A stretch of DNA of 64,000 bases, from the NCBI RefSeq assembly GCF_002553505.1, contig NZ_PDCP01000030.1, forward strand, positions 1 through 64,000, in the 5' to 3' direction. Of the stretch, positions 40,457-49,335 are shown in pieces. The position numbers and the translations under genes are program-made. Within the stretch, counting starts at the first letter, position 1; every line of letters starts with the position of its first letter. The stretch comes from Mycolicibacterium agri (GTDB taxonomy: Bacteria > Actinomycetota > Actinomycetes > Mycobacteriales > Mycobacteriaceae). The notes under the pieces are model-generated. The model searched no databases. It was not told the DNA's origin and saw only the letters and a list, made by a program, of their open reading frames with translations.

Positions 40457-41089
40457 ATGCCGCAACCCACTCTGCGCGATCTGCTCAGTCCGACGACCAC
40501 CGCGCTCGTCACACAAGAGTGCCAAGGTGGGGTCATTGGACCCCAGGCGGGCCTGCCCATGCTCGCCGAAGAAGCGAGGCTCGAGACGATTCCGAACGTC
40601 GAAAAACTGCTTACCGCGGCTCGCGGGGCCGCTGTCACGGTCGTGCACTGCTTGGTGCAGAGGCGCGCCGACGGTCGCGGCTCCAACACCAACGCCAGAC
40701 TGTTCGCTGCGGGCAAGTCATTTCCCGTCGATTTGACTCCCGGTAGCGCCGGCGCATCGCTGCTGCCCGAGTTCGGGCCGCAGCCAGAGGATCTCGTGCT
40801 CACCCGAACGCACGGGGTCGGTCCGATGACAGGCACCGACCTGGATTCGGTGCTGCGTAACCTCGGGATCACGACCATCGTCGGAGTCGGCGTGTCGGTC
40901 AACGTCGCGATCACCAACTTCGCCATGGACGCCGTCAACCGCGGTTATCAGTTCGTCCTCCCCCGCGACGCCGTCAGCGGGTACCCACGCGAGTATGCCG
41001 AATCGGTTATCGACAACACCTTGTCGCTGCTGGCGACCATCACCACCACCAGCGCCGTCGTCGACACCTGGGCGGAACTGACGACCTGA
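40457..41089 (+). CDS. Isochorismatase-like cysteine hydrolase lacking the usual catalytic residues
   Basis: The 210-residue protein has the isochorismatase Rossmann-like pattern: TTTALVTQECQGGVIG at the N-terminus, VVHCLVQRRADGRG, LLPEFGPQPEDLVLTRTHGVGPMTGTDLDSVLRNLGITTIVGVGVSVNVAITNFAMDAVNRGYQFVLPRDAVSG. In active members the first segment has Asp (D-x-Q) and the later G-x-x-T/S-x-x-C-V motif has the nucleophilic Cys. Here the Asp is Glu/Gln (TQECQ) and the Cys position is Val (SVNVAI). So it is probably not a normal hydrolase. The gene has no Shine-Dalgarno sequence. Either a new activity or a binding role is possible. Confidence 0.78.
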   Translation: MPQPTLRDLLSPTTTALVTQECQGGVIGPQAGLPMLAEEARLETIPNVEKLLTAARGAAVTVVHCLVQRRADGRGSNTNARLFAAGKSFPVDLTPGSAGASLLPEFGPQPEDLVLTRTHGVGPMTGTDLDSVLRNLGITTIVGVGVSVNVAITNFAMDAVNRGYQFVLPRDAVSGYPREYAESVIDNTLSLLATITTTSAVVDTWAELTT

Positions 41090-41121
41090 CACCCTTGTGG
41101 TGGATGCCGACCAGCCAAAGT

Positions 41122-41136
41122 GATAACGTCGTTTCC
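41122..41136. promoter_or_regulatory. B-type palindrome with -10 box, upstream of amidohydrolase
   Basis: GATAACGTCGTTTCC has one mismatch. TAACGT (41124-41129) fits a -10 box, which would place transcription start about 50 bp before ATG 41186. Confidence 0.5.
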
Positions 41137-41185
41137 GTACAGCGTAAACGGCCATATCCGCTGGTCGAAAGAAGGTGGTCAGCCT

Positions 41186-42379
41186 ATGTCTCCTCGGTCT
41201 CTGCCATTCCCCGTCTTCGACATCGACAACCACATGTACGAGACGACCGATGCGCTTACCAAGTACCTCCCCAAGCAACACAGGGGCAAGGTCGGCTACG
41301 TCGAGGTGAACGGGCGGCCCAAACTCATGGTCAAGGACCGCATCAGTCATATGATCCCGAACCCGACGTTCGAGAGGGTGGCACGGCCTGGTAGCGCGGA
41401 GGACTACTTCTTGGGGAACAACCCGGAGGGCCTCACCTTCCGTGAATTCATCGGCGACCCAATGGATGTCATCCCGGCCTATCAGGCACCGGCGCCGCGT
41501 CTGGAGCTCATGGACGAGCTGGGGCTCGATCAGTGTGTCATGTACCCGACCCTCGCCAGCCTCATCGAGGAGCGCACCACCGACGACGTCGTGCTGACGC
41601 ACGCCATCATCCACGCGCTCAACGAATGGATGTACGAGCACTGGACGTTCAACTACCACGACCGCATCTTCGCGACGCCGGTGGTCTGCCTGCCGCTTGT
41701 CGAGCAGGCCATCGAGGAGTTCCGTTGGGGGCTCGAGCGCGGCATGAAAACCTTCCTGGTCCGGCCAGCGCCGGTGCCGAGCCGATTCGGCGGCTCCCGG
41801 TCCATGGGCTTACCCGAGTTCGACCCGTTCTGGGAGGAGGTCGTCAACGCCGGGATCCCGGTGACCATGCACGCCTCCGACAGCGGCTACCAGAAGCATC
41901 TGATGGAGTGGGAAGGCGGCGACGAATACCTGTCGTTCAAACCGAGCGCGCTGCGTGAAGTCGTCATGGGCCACCGGGCGATCGAAGACACCCTGGCCGC
42001 GTTGATCTGCCACGGTGCGCTGTCGCGCTTCCCCGATCTGAAGATCCTGTGCGTGGAGAACGGCAGCGGTTGGGTGCGCAATCTTCTCGAGCAACTCAAC
42101 ACCGCGTACAAGATCATGCCGAAGGAATTCGACGAGCACCCCGTCGAGGTGTTCAAGCGCAACATCTACATCCACCCGTTCCTCGAGGACGACATCAAGG
42201 GAATCATCGACGTCATGGGCGAGGACCACGTGATGTTCGGCTCCGACTTCCCCCATCCGGAGGGCATCGGCGACCCGCTGAGCTTCGTCGACCGGCTCGA
42301 CGGGGTCTCAGAGACCACCAAGGCAAAGATTATGGGCGGCAACGCGATCGAATTGCTCGGGCTGAAAGTTCCGGCATGA
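41186..42379 (+). CDS. Amidohydrolase family 2 metal-dependent hydrolase
   Basis: ATG 41186 with an AAGGTGG ribosome site upstream; 397 residues. It is a close paralogue of 31698: VFDIDNHMYETTDALTKYLP, SHMIPNPTFERV, WTFNYHDRIF, RPAPVPSRFG, TMHASDSGYQKH (metal His), VENGSGW and MFGSDFPHPEGIGDP (metal Asp). Position relative to a MaoC hydratase, whose ATG overlaps its stop by 4 bp, suggests that both act on one intermediate. Retro-Claisen-like C-C hydrolysis or decarboxylation are the likeliest reactions, by fold only. Confidence 0.83.
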   Translation: MSPRSLPFPVFDIDNHMYETTDALTKYLPKQHRGKVGYVEVNGRPKLMVKDRISHMIPNPTFERVARPGSAEDYFLGNNPEGLTFREFIGDPMDVIPAYQAPAPRLELMDELGLDQCVMYPTLASLIEERTTDDVVLTHAIIHALNEWMYEHWTFNYHDRIFATPVVCLPLVEQAIEEFRWGLERGMKTFLVRPAPVPSRFGGSRSMGLPEFDPFWEEVVNAGIPVTMHASDSGYQKHLMEWEGGDEYLSFKPSALREVVMGHRAIEDTLAALICHGALSRFPDLKILCVENGSGWVRNLLEQLNTAYKIMPKEFDEHPVEVFKRNIYIHPFLEDDIKGIIDVMGEDHVMFGSDFPHPEGIGDPLSFVDRLDGVSETTKAKIMGGNAIELLGLKVPA

Positions 42380-42849
42380 CGCAGGCGGCTGCCTCGCCAA
42401 CGGAATACGACGGAATCGCGGCCTTCGAAACGCGCGTGGGCCAGCACCTGGGCTACAGCGGATGGCACCGGGTCACGCAGAAGGAGATCGACCTGTTCGC
42501 CGAGGCGACAGGAGACCACCAATGGATCCACGTCGACCCCGAGAAGGCCGCGCGGGGGCCCTACGGCAAGACCATCGCACACGGCTATCTCACGTTGTCG
42601 TTGGTGCCCAGACTCGTTCAACAGATCTACCGGGTGACGGGCTTGTCCATGCAGGTGAACTACGGCGCCGACAAGCTGCGGTTCCCTGCGCCCGTTCCCG
42701 TCGACTCGCGCATCCGCGCGGGGGCGGAGCTGATCAAGGTGGACCGCACCGGCACAGGCGCCAGGGCCACGGTGCGGGTCACGGTGGAGGTGGAAGGGTC
42801 GCAACGGCCGGCATGCGTTGTCGACACCATCGCCATGATGGTCGACTAG
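42376..42849 (+). CDS. MaoC-like (R)-enoyl-CoA hydratase
   Basis: The 157-residue single-hotdog protein starts at ATG 42376, coupled by ATGA to the amidohydrolase. The (R)-hydratase motif is intact: FAEATGDHQWIHVDPEKAARGPYGKTIAHGYLTLSLVP, with the Asp and His of the catalytic dyad (GD-x4-H). It should hydrate a 2-enoyl-CoA without a partner. It is convergent with the large CoA-transferase gene (3 bp apart). Confidence 0.88.
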   Translation: MTQAAASPTEYDGIAAFETRVGQHLGYSGWHRVTQKEIDLFAEATGDHQWIHVDPEKAARGPYGKTIAHGYLTLSLVPRLVQQIYRVTGLSMQVNYGADKLRFPAPVPVDSRIRAGAELIKVDRTGTGARATVRVTVEVEGSQRPACVVDTIAMMVD

Positions 42850-42852
42850 CGC

Positions 42853-45240
42853 CTACCGCTCCAAGAGACGTTCGCCGATCACCCGCCGCTCACGCAGGGC
42901 CGTGATCTCCTCGCCGGTGAGCCCGACAGCGCCGAACACCTCGTCGTTGTGTTGACCGAGCGTCGGTGACGTGCTGCGGTGGTGCCGCGACGGCCCAGGC
43001 GAAATGCGAAAGGGCCAGCCGGGGAATCGTTGTCGCCCCGCGATGCGATGGTCGAGTTCTTCGTAGAAACCGCGTGCTTCGAGTTGGTCGACGTCGTACA
43101 TGCGGTCTGCGGTCATCAGTCGCTGCGCGGGCACACCGCGAGCGAGCAGCGCTTCGGCGAACTCCTCTGCCTGGCGTGTGGCAGCGCACTGCGCCATCAC
43201 GTCGTCGAATTCGTCGTGGTGCGCCAACCGCGCCTCGCGCGAGGCGAATCTGGGGTCACCGCGCAGTTCCGGACGCCCGACCACCTCGGCCACGGTGGCC
43301 CAGTCGGTGTCATCGCGCACCGAGACCGCCACCCAATCGTCGTCTCCCGCCGCGCGGTAAACGCCTTGTGCGTAACGGCGATCGCGATTGCCCTCTCGTT
43401 CGCGGACCCGTTTCGTCATCGAGTACTCGATGACGGGTTCGGCCGTCACCGCCGCGCCGACCTCGATCTGCGCCACTTCGATCAGCTGCCCCTGACCGGT
43501 GCGCCGTCGATGTTCGAGCGCCGCGAGCAATGCCACCGTGGCGTGCACGCCTGCGATCGGGTCCGCCGGACCCTGCAGATTGCACGGCGGACCGTCGGCG
43601 AACCCGGTGACTGCCGACATTCCGGCCAGCTGCTCGATGTTCAGGGCCCAGCCGACGTAGTCTCGCCACGGGCCCTCCAGGCCGAAGCCGGGCATGCGGA
43701 CCATGACCACAGCCGGGTTCACCTTCGCCAGCGAGTCGTAGTCCAGGCCGAATTGTTCGACCACCCTCGGGGAGAAGTTCTCGATCACCACGTCGGCTTC
43801 TGCAGCCAGCCGCAGCGCGAGCGCTCGGCCGGTATCGGTGCTCAGATCCAGCGTGATGTCACGCTTGTTGAGGTTCGTCCCCTGCCACAATGGGCCGATC
43901 TCGTACCACTCGTCGCTGTTGCGCAGCAGCGAGCCCGAGTACCGATGTCCGTCGGCTCGCTGGATCGACTCGACCTTGACGACGTCGGCGCCGAACGCGC
44001 CGAGATAGCAGGTGAGATAGGCGCCGGCCCAAAACGTACTGAGATCAAACACTTTCAGGCCGGCGAACGGTGTCGCCGCGTCCGTGACGTTCGCAGCGTC
44101 ACGGCGCCCTCGGGGCGGCCACGGAACTGTCGTGTTCGCGCCCGGTTGCGGCGCGGGGCCAGGCGCAGGCACCGGTGTCTTCGCCAGGCGGAACGGCGCA
44201 CCGGGACGCCGGAACCGTCCGTCCTCTTGGCCACCGTCGATGAAGAAGCCGCGGTCGCGGTACTGCGGGCAGTCCAGAATGGACGCTCCGTCGTTGATGG
44301 GCGCGGCCGGGATCCGCATGGCCTGGCTCAACTCGACGAGGTCGGCGACGGGCATCGAGTCCAGCCAGGGTTGCGCCTTCGAGAAGAAATCGTCGCGTTC
44401 TGGTCCGCCCAACATGATCGCGAGTTGATGCTCGCCGAATTCTGGAAGCCCGACCATTGCACAGACGTCCAACCAGTGCTGCCCGGTCAGACAGTTGATG
44501 CCGATCCAGCCGTCGGCGGCGCGAACGATCCCCAACATCGGCGCGGCTTTCGAGTTGGTCGGCAGCCCCATGCTTTTCAACCGCTCGGCCATCAGCATCG
44601 GATAGGGCAGGGTGCACAACAACGACTCGAATGCCGAGACATCGGCTTCGACGACGCGGCCCGGTTCGGCGTCCGCGATACGCAGGCCCGTCAGCGCCGC
44701 GAGAGTCGCGTAGCCGCCGACGATGTACTCGGGTATGCGCGCCCCGGCCTGCACCGGCGGCCTACCGAACTCCCTGACGTTGACCCATCCCGAGGCGGCT
44801 TGCAGCGTCAGCAGCGTGGACGGCCGCTCACGCCAGGGGCCCTCCTGCCCGTAATCCGAGATCCTCACCACGACAAGGTCGCTGTTGATCCGCTGCAGGG
44901 CCTCGCGGTCGAGTCCCCAGTCGAATCTCTCGGCGACCCCTGCGGGCAGGTCCTCGACCAGTATGTCGGCCGTGGCGAGCAGCTCGTGGACCTGCTCGAC
45001 ACCGGCCGACGTGCCGAAATCAACTGTGACACCGAGCTTTCCGGCATTCAGATACTCGAAGAGCCCGCCGTGCTGTCGCGCGCCGTCCCGGAACGGTCCC
45101 CAGCCTCGCAGCGGATCGCCGGTCGGTGGCTCAACCTTGCACACCTCGGCGCCGAGGTCGACAAGCAGCTTCGTGCAATACGGCGCCGTGATGTTCTTGC
45201 CCACTTCGACGACCCGCAGCCCCGCCAGCGCCCGACTCAC
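42853..45240 (-). CDS. Fused double-domain CaiB/BaiF family III CoA-transferase
   Basis: Length 795 residues, about twice a normal CaiB/BaiF protein. The first half (about 1-370) starts LAGLRVVEVGKNITAPYCTKLLVDLGAEVCKVEPPTGDP and keeps a candidate catalytic Asp in VVEADVSAFESLL. A Pro/Ala-rich linker (PVPAPGPAPQPGAN) leads to the second half, which restarts FAGLKVFDLSTFWAGAYLTCYLGAFGADVVKVESIQRADG. Here the Asp position reads IEVAQIEVGAAV, Gln instead of Asp. So only the first half is likely catalytic, and the second may be structural, forming the interlocked dimer intramolecularly. The product of P450 plus aldehyde dehydrogenase would be its acid substrate. Confidence 0.87.
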   Translation of the reverse strand: MSRALAGLRVVEVGKNITAPYCTKLLVDLGAEVCKVEPPTGDPLRGWGPFRDGARQHGGLFEYLNAGKLGVTVDFGTSAGVEQVHELLATADILVEDLPAGVAERFDWGLDREALQRINSDLVVVRISDYGQEGPWRERPSTLLTLQAASGWVNVREFGRPPVQAGARIPEYIVGGYATLAALTGLRIADAEPGRVVEADVSAFESLLCTLPYPMLMAERLKSMGLPTNSKAAPMLGIVRAADGWIGINCLTGQHWLDVCAMVGLPEFGEHQLAIMLGGPERDDFFSKAQPWLDSMPVADLVELSQAMRIPAAPINDGASILDCPQYRDRGFFIDGGQEDGRFRRPGAPFRLAKTPVPAPGPAPQPGANTTVPWPPRGRRDAANVTDAATPFAGLKVFDLSTFWAGAYLTCYLGAFGADVVKVESIQRADGHRYSGSLLRNSDEWYEIGPLWQGTNLNKRDITLDLSTDTGRALALRLAAEADVVIENFSPRVVEQFGLDYDSLAKVNPAVVMVRMPGFGLEGPWRDYVGWALNIEQLAGMSAVTGFADGPPCNLQGPADPIAGVHATVALLAALEHRRRTGQGQLIEVAQIEVGAAVTAEPVIEYSMTKRVREREGNRDRRYAQGVYRAAGDDDWVAVSVRDDTDWATVAEVVGRPELRGDPRFASREARLAHHDEFDDVMAQCAATRQAEEFAEALLARGVPAQRLMTADRMYDVDQLEARGFYEELDHRIAGRQRFPGWPFRISPGPSRHHRSTSPTLGQHNDEVFGAVGLTGEEITALRERRVIGERLLER

Positions 45241-46694
45241 GCGGGAACCCCGATCGCCTTGGGCTCCATATAGGCGCGCAACCCCATCACGCCGCCCTCA
45301 CGGCCGATGCCGCTCTGCTTGAACCCGCCGAACGGTGCGTCGCCGGGGATGGTTCCGTTGATCGAGACCTGGCCCGTTCTGATGCGCCGAGCGACGTCGA
45401 CGGCCCGGTCCACATCGGCACCCCACACCGCACCGCCGAGGCCGTAGGAGGAGTTGTTGGCGATCGCCACCGCCTCGTCGTCGCCGCGGTAGCGCAGCAC
45501 CGTCAACACCGGTCCAAATACCTCTTCTTGGGCGATGTACGAGTCGGCGCTAGTGTCGGTCAAGATCGTGGGCTCGAAAAAGTAACCACCCGATGGTTTT
45601 TCGATACGCGCGCCGCCTGTCGCCACCTTTGCGCCCTCGGATTCGGCGCGCCTCACGAAATTCTCCACCCGCTCAAGATGCTGACGGCTGATCAACGGGC
45701 CCATCGTCACCCCGTCGTCGGCGGGGTTGCCGACCACCACGTCGCGGGCGAGGTCGACGAGCCGTGCGACAACGTCGTCGTGCAGTTCGGCGGGCACCAC
45801 GAGCCGACTGTTGAGGATGCACGCCTGGCCCGCGTGCAGCGTGCACCCTTCGAACAACAGCCGCTCGAGCAGTTCATCGGTGAGTTCGACGTCGTCGAGC
45901 AGAACCGAGGCCGACTTGCCGCCGCACTCGAGCAGAATCCGCTTCATCGTTGTCGCCGCGCCCGCCATGACTTCGCGACCCACCGACGAGCTGCCGGTGA
46001 AGCTCACCATGTCCACACGCGGGTCGAGGGTCAAGGACTTGCTGGCCTCAAGACCCGCTGGTGTGACGACGTTGACCACGCCTGGCGGAATATCGGTTTC
46101 CTCGTTGATGATTCGGGCAAGCGCCAATCCCGCCAGCGGCGTGAGAGGCGAGGGCTTGAGCACCAGTGTGTTGCCCGCCGCCAAGGCTGCCCCGAGCTTC
46201 ATCACGTTGAGGGTGTGCGGAAAGTTCCACGGTGTCGTGGCGGCGACCACGCCGAGCGGCTCGTACCGCAACAGCGTCGTACCCGCGGCCCCCCACGCAT
46301 CCATGGGCGCCTCAATCGGCTCGAGTGCCAGTTCTGCTGCGTGCCCGACCATGACGGCAGGCCCGTCGACGTGGATCAGTCGTTCGTTTGCTGTGCATCC
46401 CCATTCGGTCTGCGCAAGCGCGTAGATCTCATCACCGCGGGCGAGCAGAGCATCACTCAACTGCCGCAGGCAGTGCGACCGCTCCTGCTGTGTCGCCATC
46501 GCCCAGGGACCGGTGTCGAACGCCGTTCGCGCGGCGTTGATGGCCTCTTCGACCTGCGCTGGGCCGGCATCCGGAGCCGACGCGATGACCGCCCCGGTGG
46601 ATGGATCGGATACGTCGTATCGACCGCTTTCCGGCTGGACCCAGCTGCCGTTGATGTAGAGGTCATAGTCGTCAACGAGGCTCGACGCCGCCAT
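45237..46694 (-). CDS. Aldehyde dehydrogenase (NAD(P)+)
   Basis: The 485-residue protein has the ALDH pattern: VAATTPWNFPHTLNVMKLGAALAAGNTLVLKPSPLTP, SFTGSSSVGREVM, catalytic Glu in LLECGGKSA and Cys in HAGQACILNSR, then EEVFGPVLTVLRYRG and APFGGFKQSGIGREGG. It is coupled by a 4-bp overlap to the double CoA-transferase and faces the P450 at 46929 across a symmetric promoter. It would oxidise an aldehyde produced by the P450 to the acid needed by the CoA-transferase. Confidence 0.92.
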   Translation of the reverse strand: MAASSLVDDYDLYINGSWVQPESGRYDVSDPSTGAVIASAPDAGPAQVEEAINAARTAFDTGPWAMATQQERSHCLRQLSDALLARGDEIYALAQTEWGCTANERLIHVDGPAVMVGHAAELALEPIEAPMDAWGAAGTTLLRYEPLGVVAATTPWNFPHTLNVMKLGAALAAGNTLVLKPSPLTPLAGLALARIINEETDIPPGVVNVVTPAGLEASKSLTLDPRVDMVSFTGSSSVGREVMAGAATTMKRILLECGGKSASVLLDDVELTDELLERLLFEGCTLHAGQACILNSRLVVPAELHDDVVARLVDLARDVVVGNPADDGVTMGPLISRQHLERVENFVRRAESEGAKVATGGARIEKPSGGYFFEPTILTDTSADSYIAQEEVFGPVLTVLRYRGDDEAVAIANNSSYGLGGAVWGADVDRAVDVARRIRTGQVSINGTIPGDAPFGGFKQSGIGREGGVMGLRAYMEPKAIGVPA

Positions 46695-46748
46695 CAGATC
46701 ACTGGACCTTCCCGATTGTCCGGCCGAGGGCGTCCCACCGTCTCAACC

Positions 46749-46891
46749 AGACACAAACTGCCCGACATCTGTGCGTTGTGTGTACACCTGCCTGCGCCAC
46801 GTAGTCAACGGTAGCCGCCATTTTCCTGCGACAATGAACATTGACACCGCCATCGGGGGTCCTGTAGACACAAGGGCGCCGGACACAAGAG
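46749..46891. promoter_or_regulatory. Symmetric divergent promoter with repeated GACACAA
   Basis: On the plus strand TTGACA (46841-46846) is followed after 18 nt by TAGACACAAG (46865-46874). On the minus strand TTGACT (46808-46803) is followed after 18 nt by TACACACAA (46784-46776). Further copies are AGACACAA at 46749 and GGACACAAGA at 46881. The near mirror symmetry implies coordinated control of the aldehyde dehydrogenase and P450 operons. No A- or B-type palindrome lies here. Confidence 0.5.
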
Positions 46892-46928
46892 CATTATCTG
46901 TCTGATGGCCGATGCGTTGAGGAGTGCC

Positions 46929-48140
46929 GTGCCCACTGAATCCACGTCCCGCCCGACGTCCGCTCACCCTCTGCACTCCCCCGACTTCTACGCGGGCGAC
47001 CCGTACCCGGCGTATCGAGAACTACGCGAGAGAACTCCGGTGGTGTGGAACGACATCACGAACTTCTGGGCGCTGACCAAGTACGAGGACGTGCGCTTCG
47101 TGTCCGGTCATCCGATGCTGTTCTCGTCGACGCACGGCATCACCATTCCGGATCCCAGCCAACCCGAGCCCGTTCAAGAAGGGAACCTGATCTTCACGGA
47201 TCCGCCGCGACACCGCCAGCTGCGCAAGCTCATCAACTCGGGATTCACCCGTCGCCAGGTGGCGTTGCTGGAACCGACGGTGCGCAAGATCGTCAATGGG
47301 ATCGTCGATAGCATCGACCCCTCCCGCGAGTACGAATTCGCCGAGGAGATCGCCGCGCCTCTGCCGACACGGATGATCGCCGAGATGCTCGGCGCTCCAC
47401 CCGAAGACTGGGAAAAGTTCCGCACCTGGTCCGATGCGGCCGTCGGAACTGCCGACCCCGACATCGAGCTCAATCACCTGGTGGCACTCGGCGAGCTGTA
47501 CGAATACTTCACGGAGCTGATCGACGCCAGGCGCTCCGGCAAGGTAGCCGGGGACGATCTGTTGAGCATCCTGGCCGCCGCAGAAGTCGACGGCGAACGG
47601 CTCACGGACACAGACCTATTGAACTTTTCGTTCCTGCTGCTGGTCGCAGGCAACGAGACCACCCGCAACCTCATCGCGCTCGGAACGATGGCGCTGCTGA
47701 GCCATCCAGAGCAGTTCGCGATGCTTCAGGCCGACCCCTCGCTGTTGACCTGCGCCGTCGAGGAGATGCTGAGGTTCACCAGTCCGGTGACACACATGGC
47801 GCGAAGAGCCACCGCCGATGTCGAAATCCGCGGGCAGAAGATCGCGGCCGGTGACACAGTGGTGATGCTCTACGGTTCGGCGAACCGCGATGACGAGATC
47901 TTCGGCCCGACCAGTGAAGAGTTTAATATCACACGAAACCCGAATCCGCACATCGCATTCGGCGCCGGTGAGCATGCCTGCCTCGGCGCGCAACTGGCAC
48001 GGCTCGAGGCCAGGATCATGTTCGAAGTGCTGCTGGGCGCCTACCCCAGCATCGAACTGACCGGCGACGTGACCCGGCTGCGCGCGACGATGGTGCCGGG
48101 TGTCAAGCGCATGCCGGTGCGCCTCGGAGCCGGTGCCTGA
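46929..48140 (+). CDS. Cytochrome P450
   Basis: The GTG at 46929 follows TTGAGGAGTGCC and gives 403 residues; ATG 46905 lacks a ribosome site. P450 motifs: I-helix LLLVAGNETTRN, the E-x-x-R in EEMLRFTSPV, and heme-binding FGAGEHACLGAQLARLE with the Cys ligand. It belongs to the soluble bacterial CYP type. It leads an operon of seven genes with the same plan as the cholesterol igr operon (cyp125-fadE28-fadE29-chsH2-chsH1-ltp2). It is not CYP125 itself: the N-terminal extension and several CYP125 blocks are missing. Confidence 0.92.
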   Translation: MPTESTSRPTSAHPLHSPDFYAGDPYPAYRELRERTPVVWNDITNFWALTKYEDVRFVSGHPMLFSSTHGITIPDPSQPEPVQEGNLIFTDPPRHRQLRKLINSGFTRRQVALLEPTVRKIVNGIVDSIDPSREYEFAEEIAAPLPTRMIAEMLGAPPEDWEKFRTWSDAAVGTADPDIELNHLVALGELYEYFTELIDARRSGKVAGDDLLSILAAAEVDGERLTDTDLLNFSFLLLVAGNETTRNLIALGTMALLSHPEQFAMLQADPSLLTCAVEEMLRFTSPVTHMARRATADVEIRGQKIAAGDTVVMLYGSANRDDEIFGPTSEEFNITRNPNPHIAFGAGEHACLGAQLARLEARIMFEVLLGAYPSIELTGDVTRLRATMVPGVKRMPVRLGAGA

Positions 48141-49322
48141 ATGGATTTCGACTACACCCCCGAACAGGAGCGGCTCCGCGCGGAATTCCGGGAGCGCCTG
48201 GAGGCCGTGATGACCCCGGAGCGGCGGGCCGCCGTCTCGAATCTGATGGAGGGCGGCCCCGCCGTAGCGGAGTGCAGACGCGCCCTCGGCGAGGCCGGCC
48301 TACTCGGCGTGGCGTGGCCGGTGGAGTACGGCGGGCGTGGGCTGACCGCGCTGGAGCAATACATCTTCAGCGAGGAGGCACGCCGCGCGCACGCCCCGTT
48401 GCCGATGATCACGCTCAACACCGTCGGTCCGACGCTCATCCAGTACGGCACCGAGGAGCAGAAGCAGAAGTTTCTGCCCGCAATACTGAAGGGCGCCGTC
48501 GACTTCGCGATCGGGTACTCCGAGCCCAGTGCAGGCAGCGACCTCGCGTCGCTGCGCACCACGGCGGTGCGTGACGGGGACGAGTTCGTCATCAGCGGCT
48601 CCAAGATGTTCACCAGCGGTGCGGAATTCGCCGATTACATCTGGCTGGCGGCGCGGACCGATCCCGAAGCCAAGAAACACAAGGGCATCACGGTGTTCAT
48701 CGTGCCGACCGACTCTCCCGGCTTTTCGTGGAAGCCCTTGCACACCATGCCCGGGGTGTCGACCTACTACACGTTCTACGACGACGTACGCGTACCGGAG
48801 AGCGCCATCGTGCTCGGCGAGAATCAGGGTTGGAAGCTGGTGACCAACCAGCTCAACCTCGAACGAGCGGCGCTCGGCAACCTCGGTGCGCTCGAACCGT
48901 TGTTCGCCAAGACCTTGGAGTGGGCAACAACCACGCCACTCGACGACGGCCGGGTGATCGACCAGCCGTGGGTGCAGCAGGCGCTGGCACGCGTCGAGGC
49001 GCAGGTTGCGGCGTACCGCTTGCTGAACTTGCGTGTCAACACCACCATGAGCTCCGGCGCGCTCGGCATGGGAGAAGCGTCCGCGGCAAAGGTTTTCGGC
49101 ACAGAGCTCACTCAACAGGTGGCCCGGGAACTGCTCGACGTGGTCGGGCAGGCCGGCAGCCGCAAGGGTGCGACCGCACCGCTGAAGGGAGAACTCGAAA
49201 GCGCCTACCGACTGGCTGTCATCAACACTTTTGGCGGCGGCGCGAACGAATTGCAGCGCGACATCATCGCGATGGCCGGGCTCGGGATGCCGCGCGCACC
49301 CCGCGACACGCGGGTGTCCTGA
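48141..49322 (+). CDS. Acyl-CoA dehydrogenase, FadE29-like subunit
   Basis: ATG 48141 directly follows the P450 stop; 393 residues. Motifs: WPVEYGGRGLTALEQYIFSEE, AIGYSEPSAGSDLASLRTTAVRDGDEFVISGSKMFTSGAE and VINTFGGGANELQRDIIAMAGLGMPR. The GGGANE ending, with Gly where medium-chain enzymes have Glu, is the pattern of FadE29-type subunits. The second FadE of the operon (50339) is the natural partner. By analogy with ChsE1-ChsE2 the complex would dehydrogenate a 2-methyl-branched propionyl-CoA side chain. Confidence 0.9.
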   Translation: MDFDYTPEQERLRAEFRERLEAVMTPERRAAVSNLMEGGPAVAECRRALGEAGLLGVAWPVEYGGRGLTALEQYIFSEEARRAHAPLPMITLNTVGPTLIQYGTEEQKQKFLPAILKGAVDFAIGYSEPSAGSDLASLRTTAVRDGDEFVISGSKMFTSGAEFADYIWLAARTDPEAKKHKGITVFIVPTDSPGFSWKPLHTMPGVSTYYTFYDDVRVPESAIVLGENQGWKLVTNQLNLERAALGNLGALEPLFAKTLEWATTTPLDDGRVIDQPWVQQALARVEAQVAAYRLLNLRVNTTMSSGALGMGEASAAKVFGTELTQQVARELLDVVGQAGSRKGATAPLKGELESAYRLAVINTFGGGANELQRDIIAMAGLGMPRAPRDTRVS

Positions 49323-49335
49323 AAGGAATACAGCT

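Noticed and set aside
42979-45273. A 764-codon open frame on the plus strand
   Set aside because: It is antisense to the double CoA-transferase, rich in R, H and Q, and has no family pattern. It is a G+C-rich shadow.
46929-48140. Calling the P450 CYP125
   Set aside because: The igr-like order suggests it, but the CYP125 N-terminal extension and several CYP125-specific segments are absent. I kept the general P450 call.
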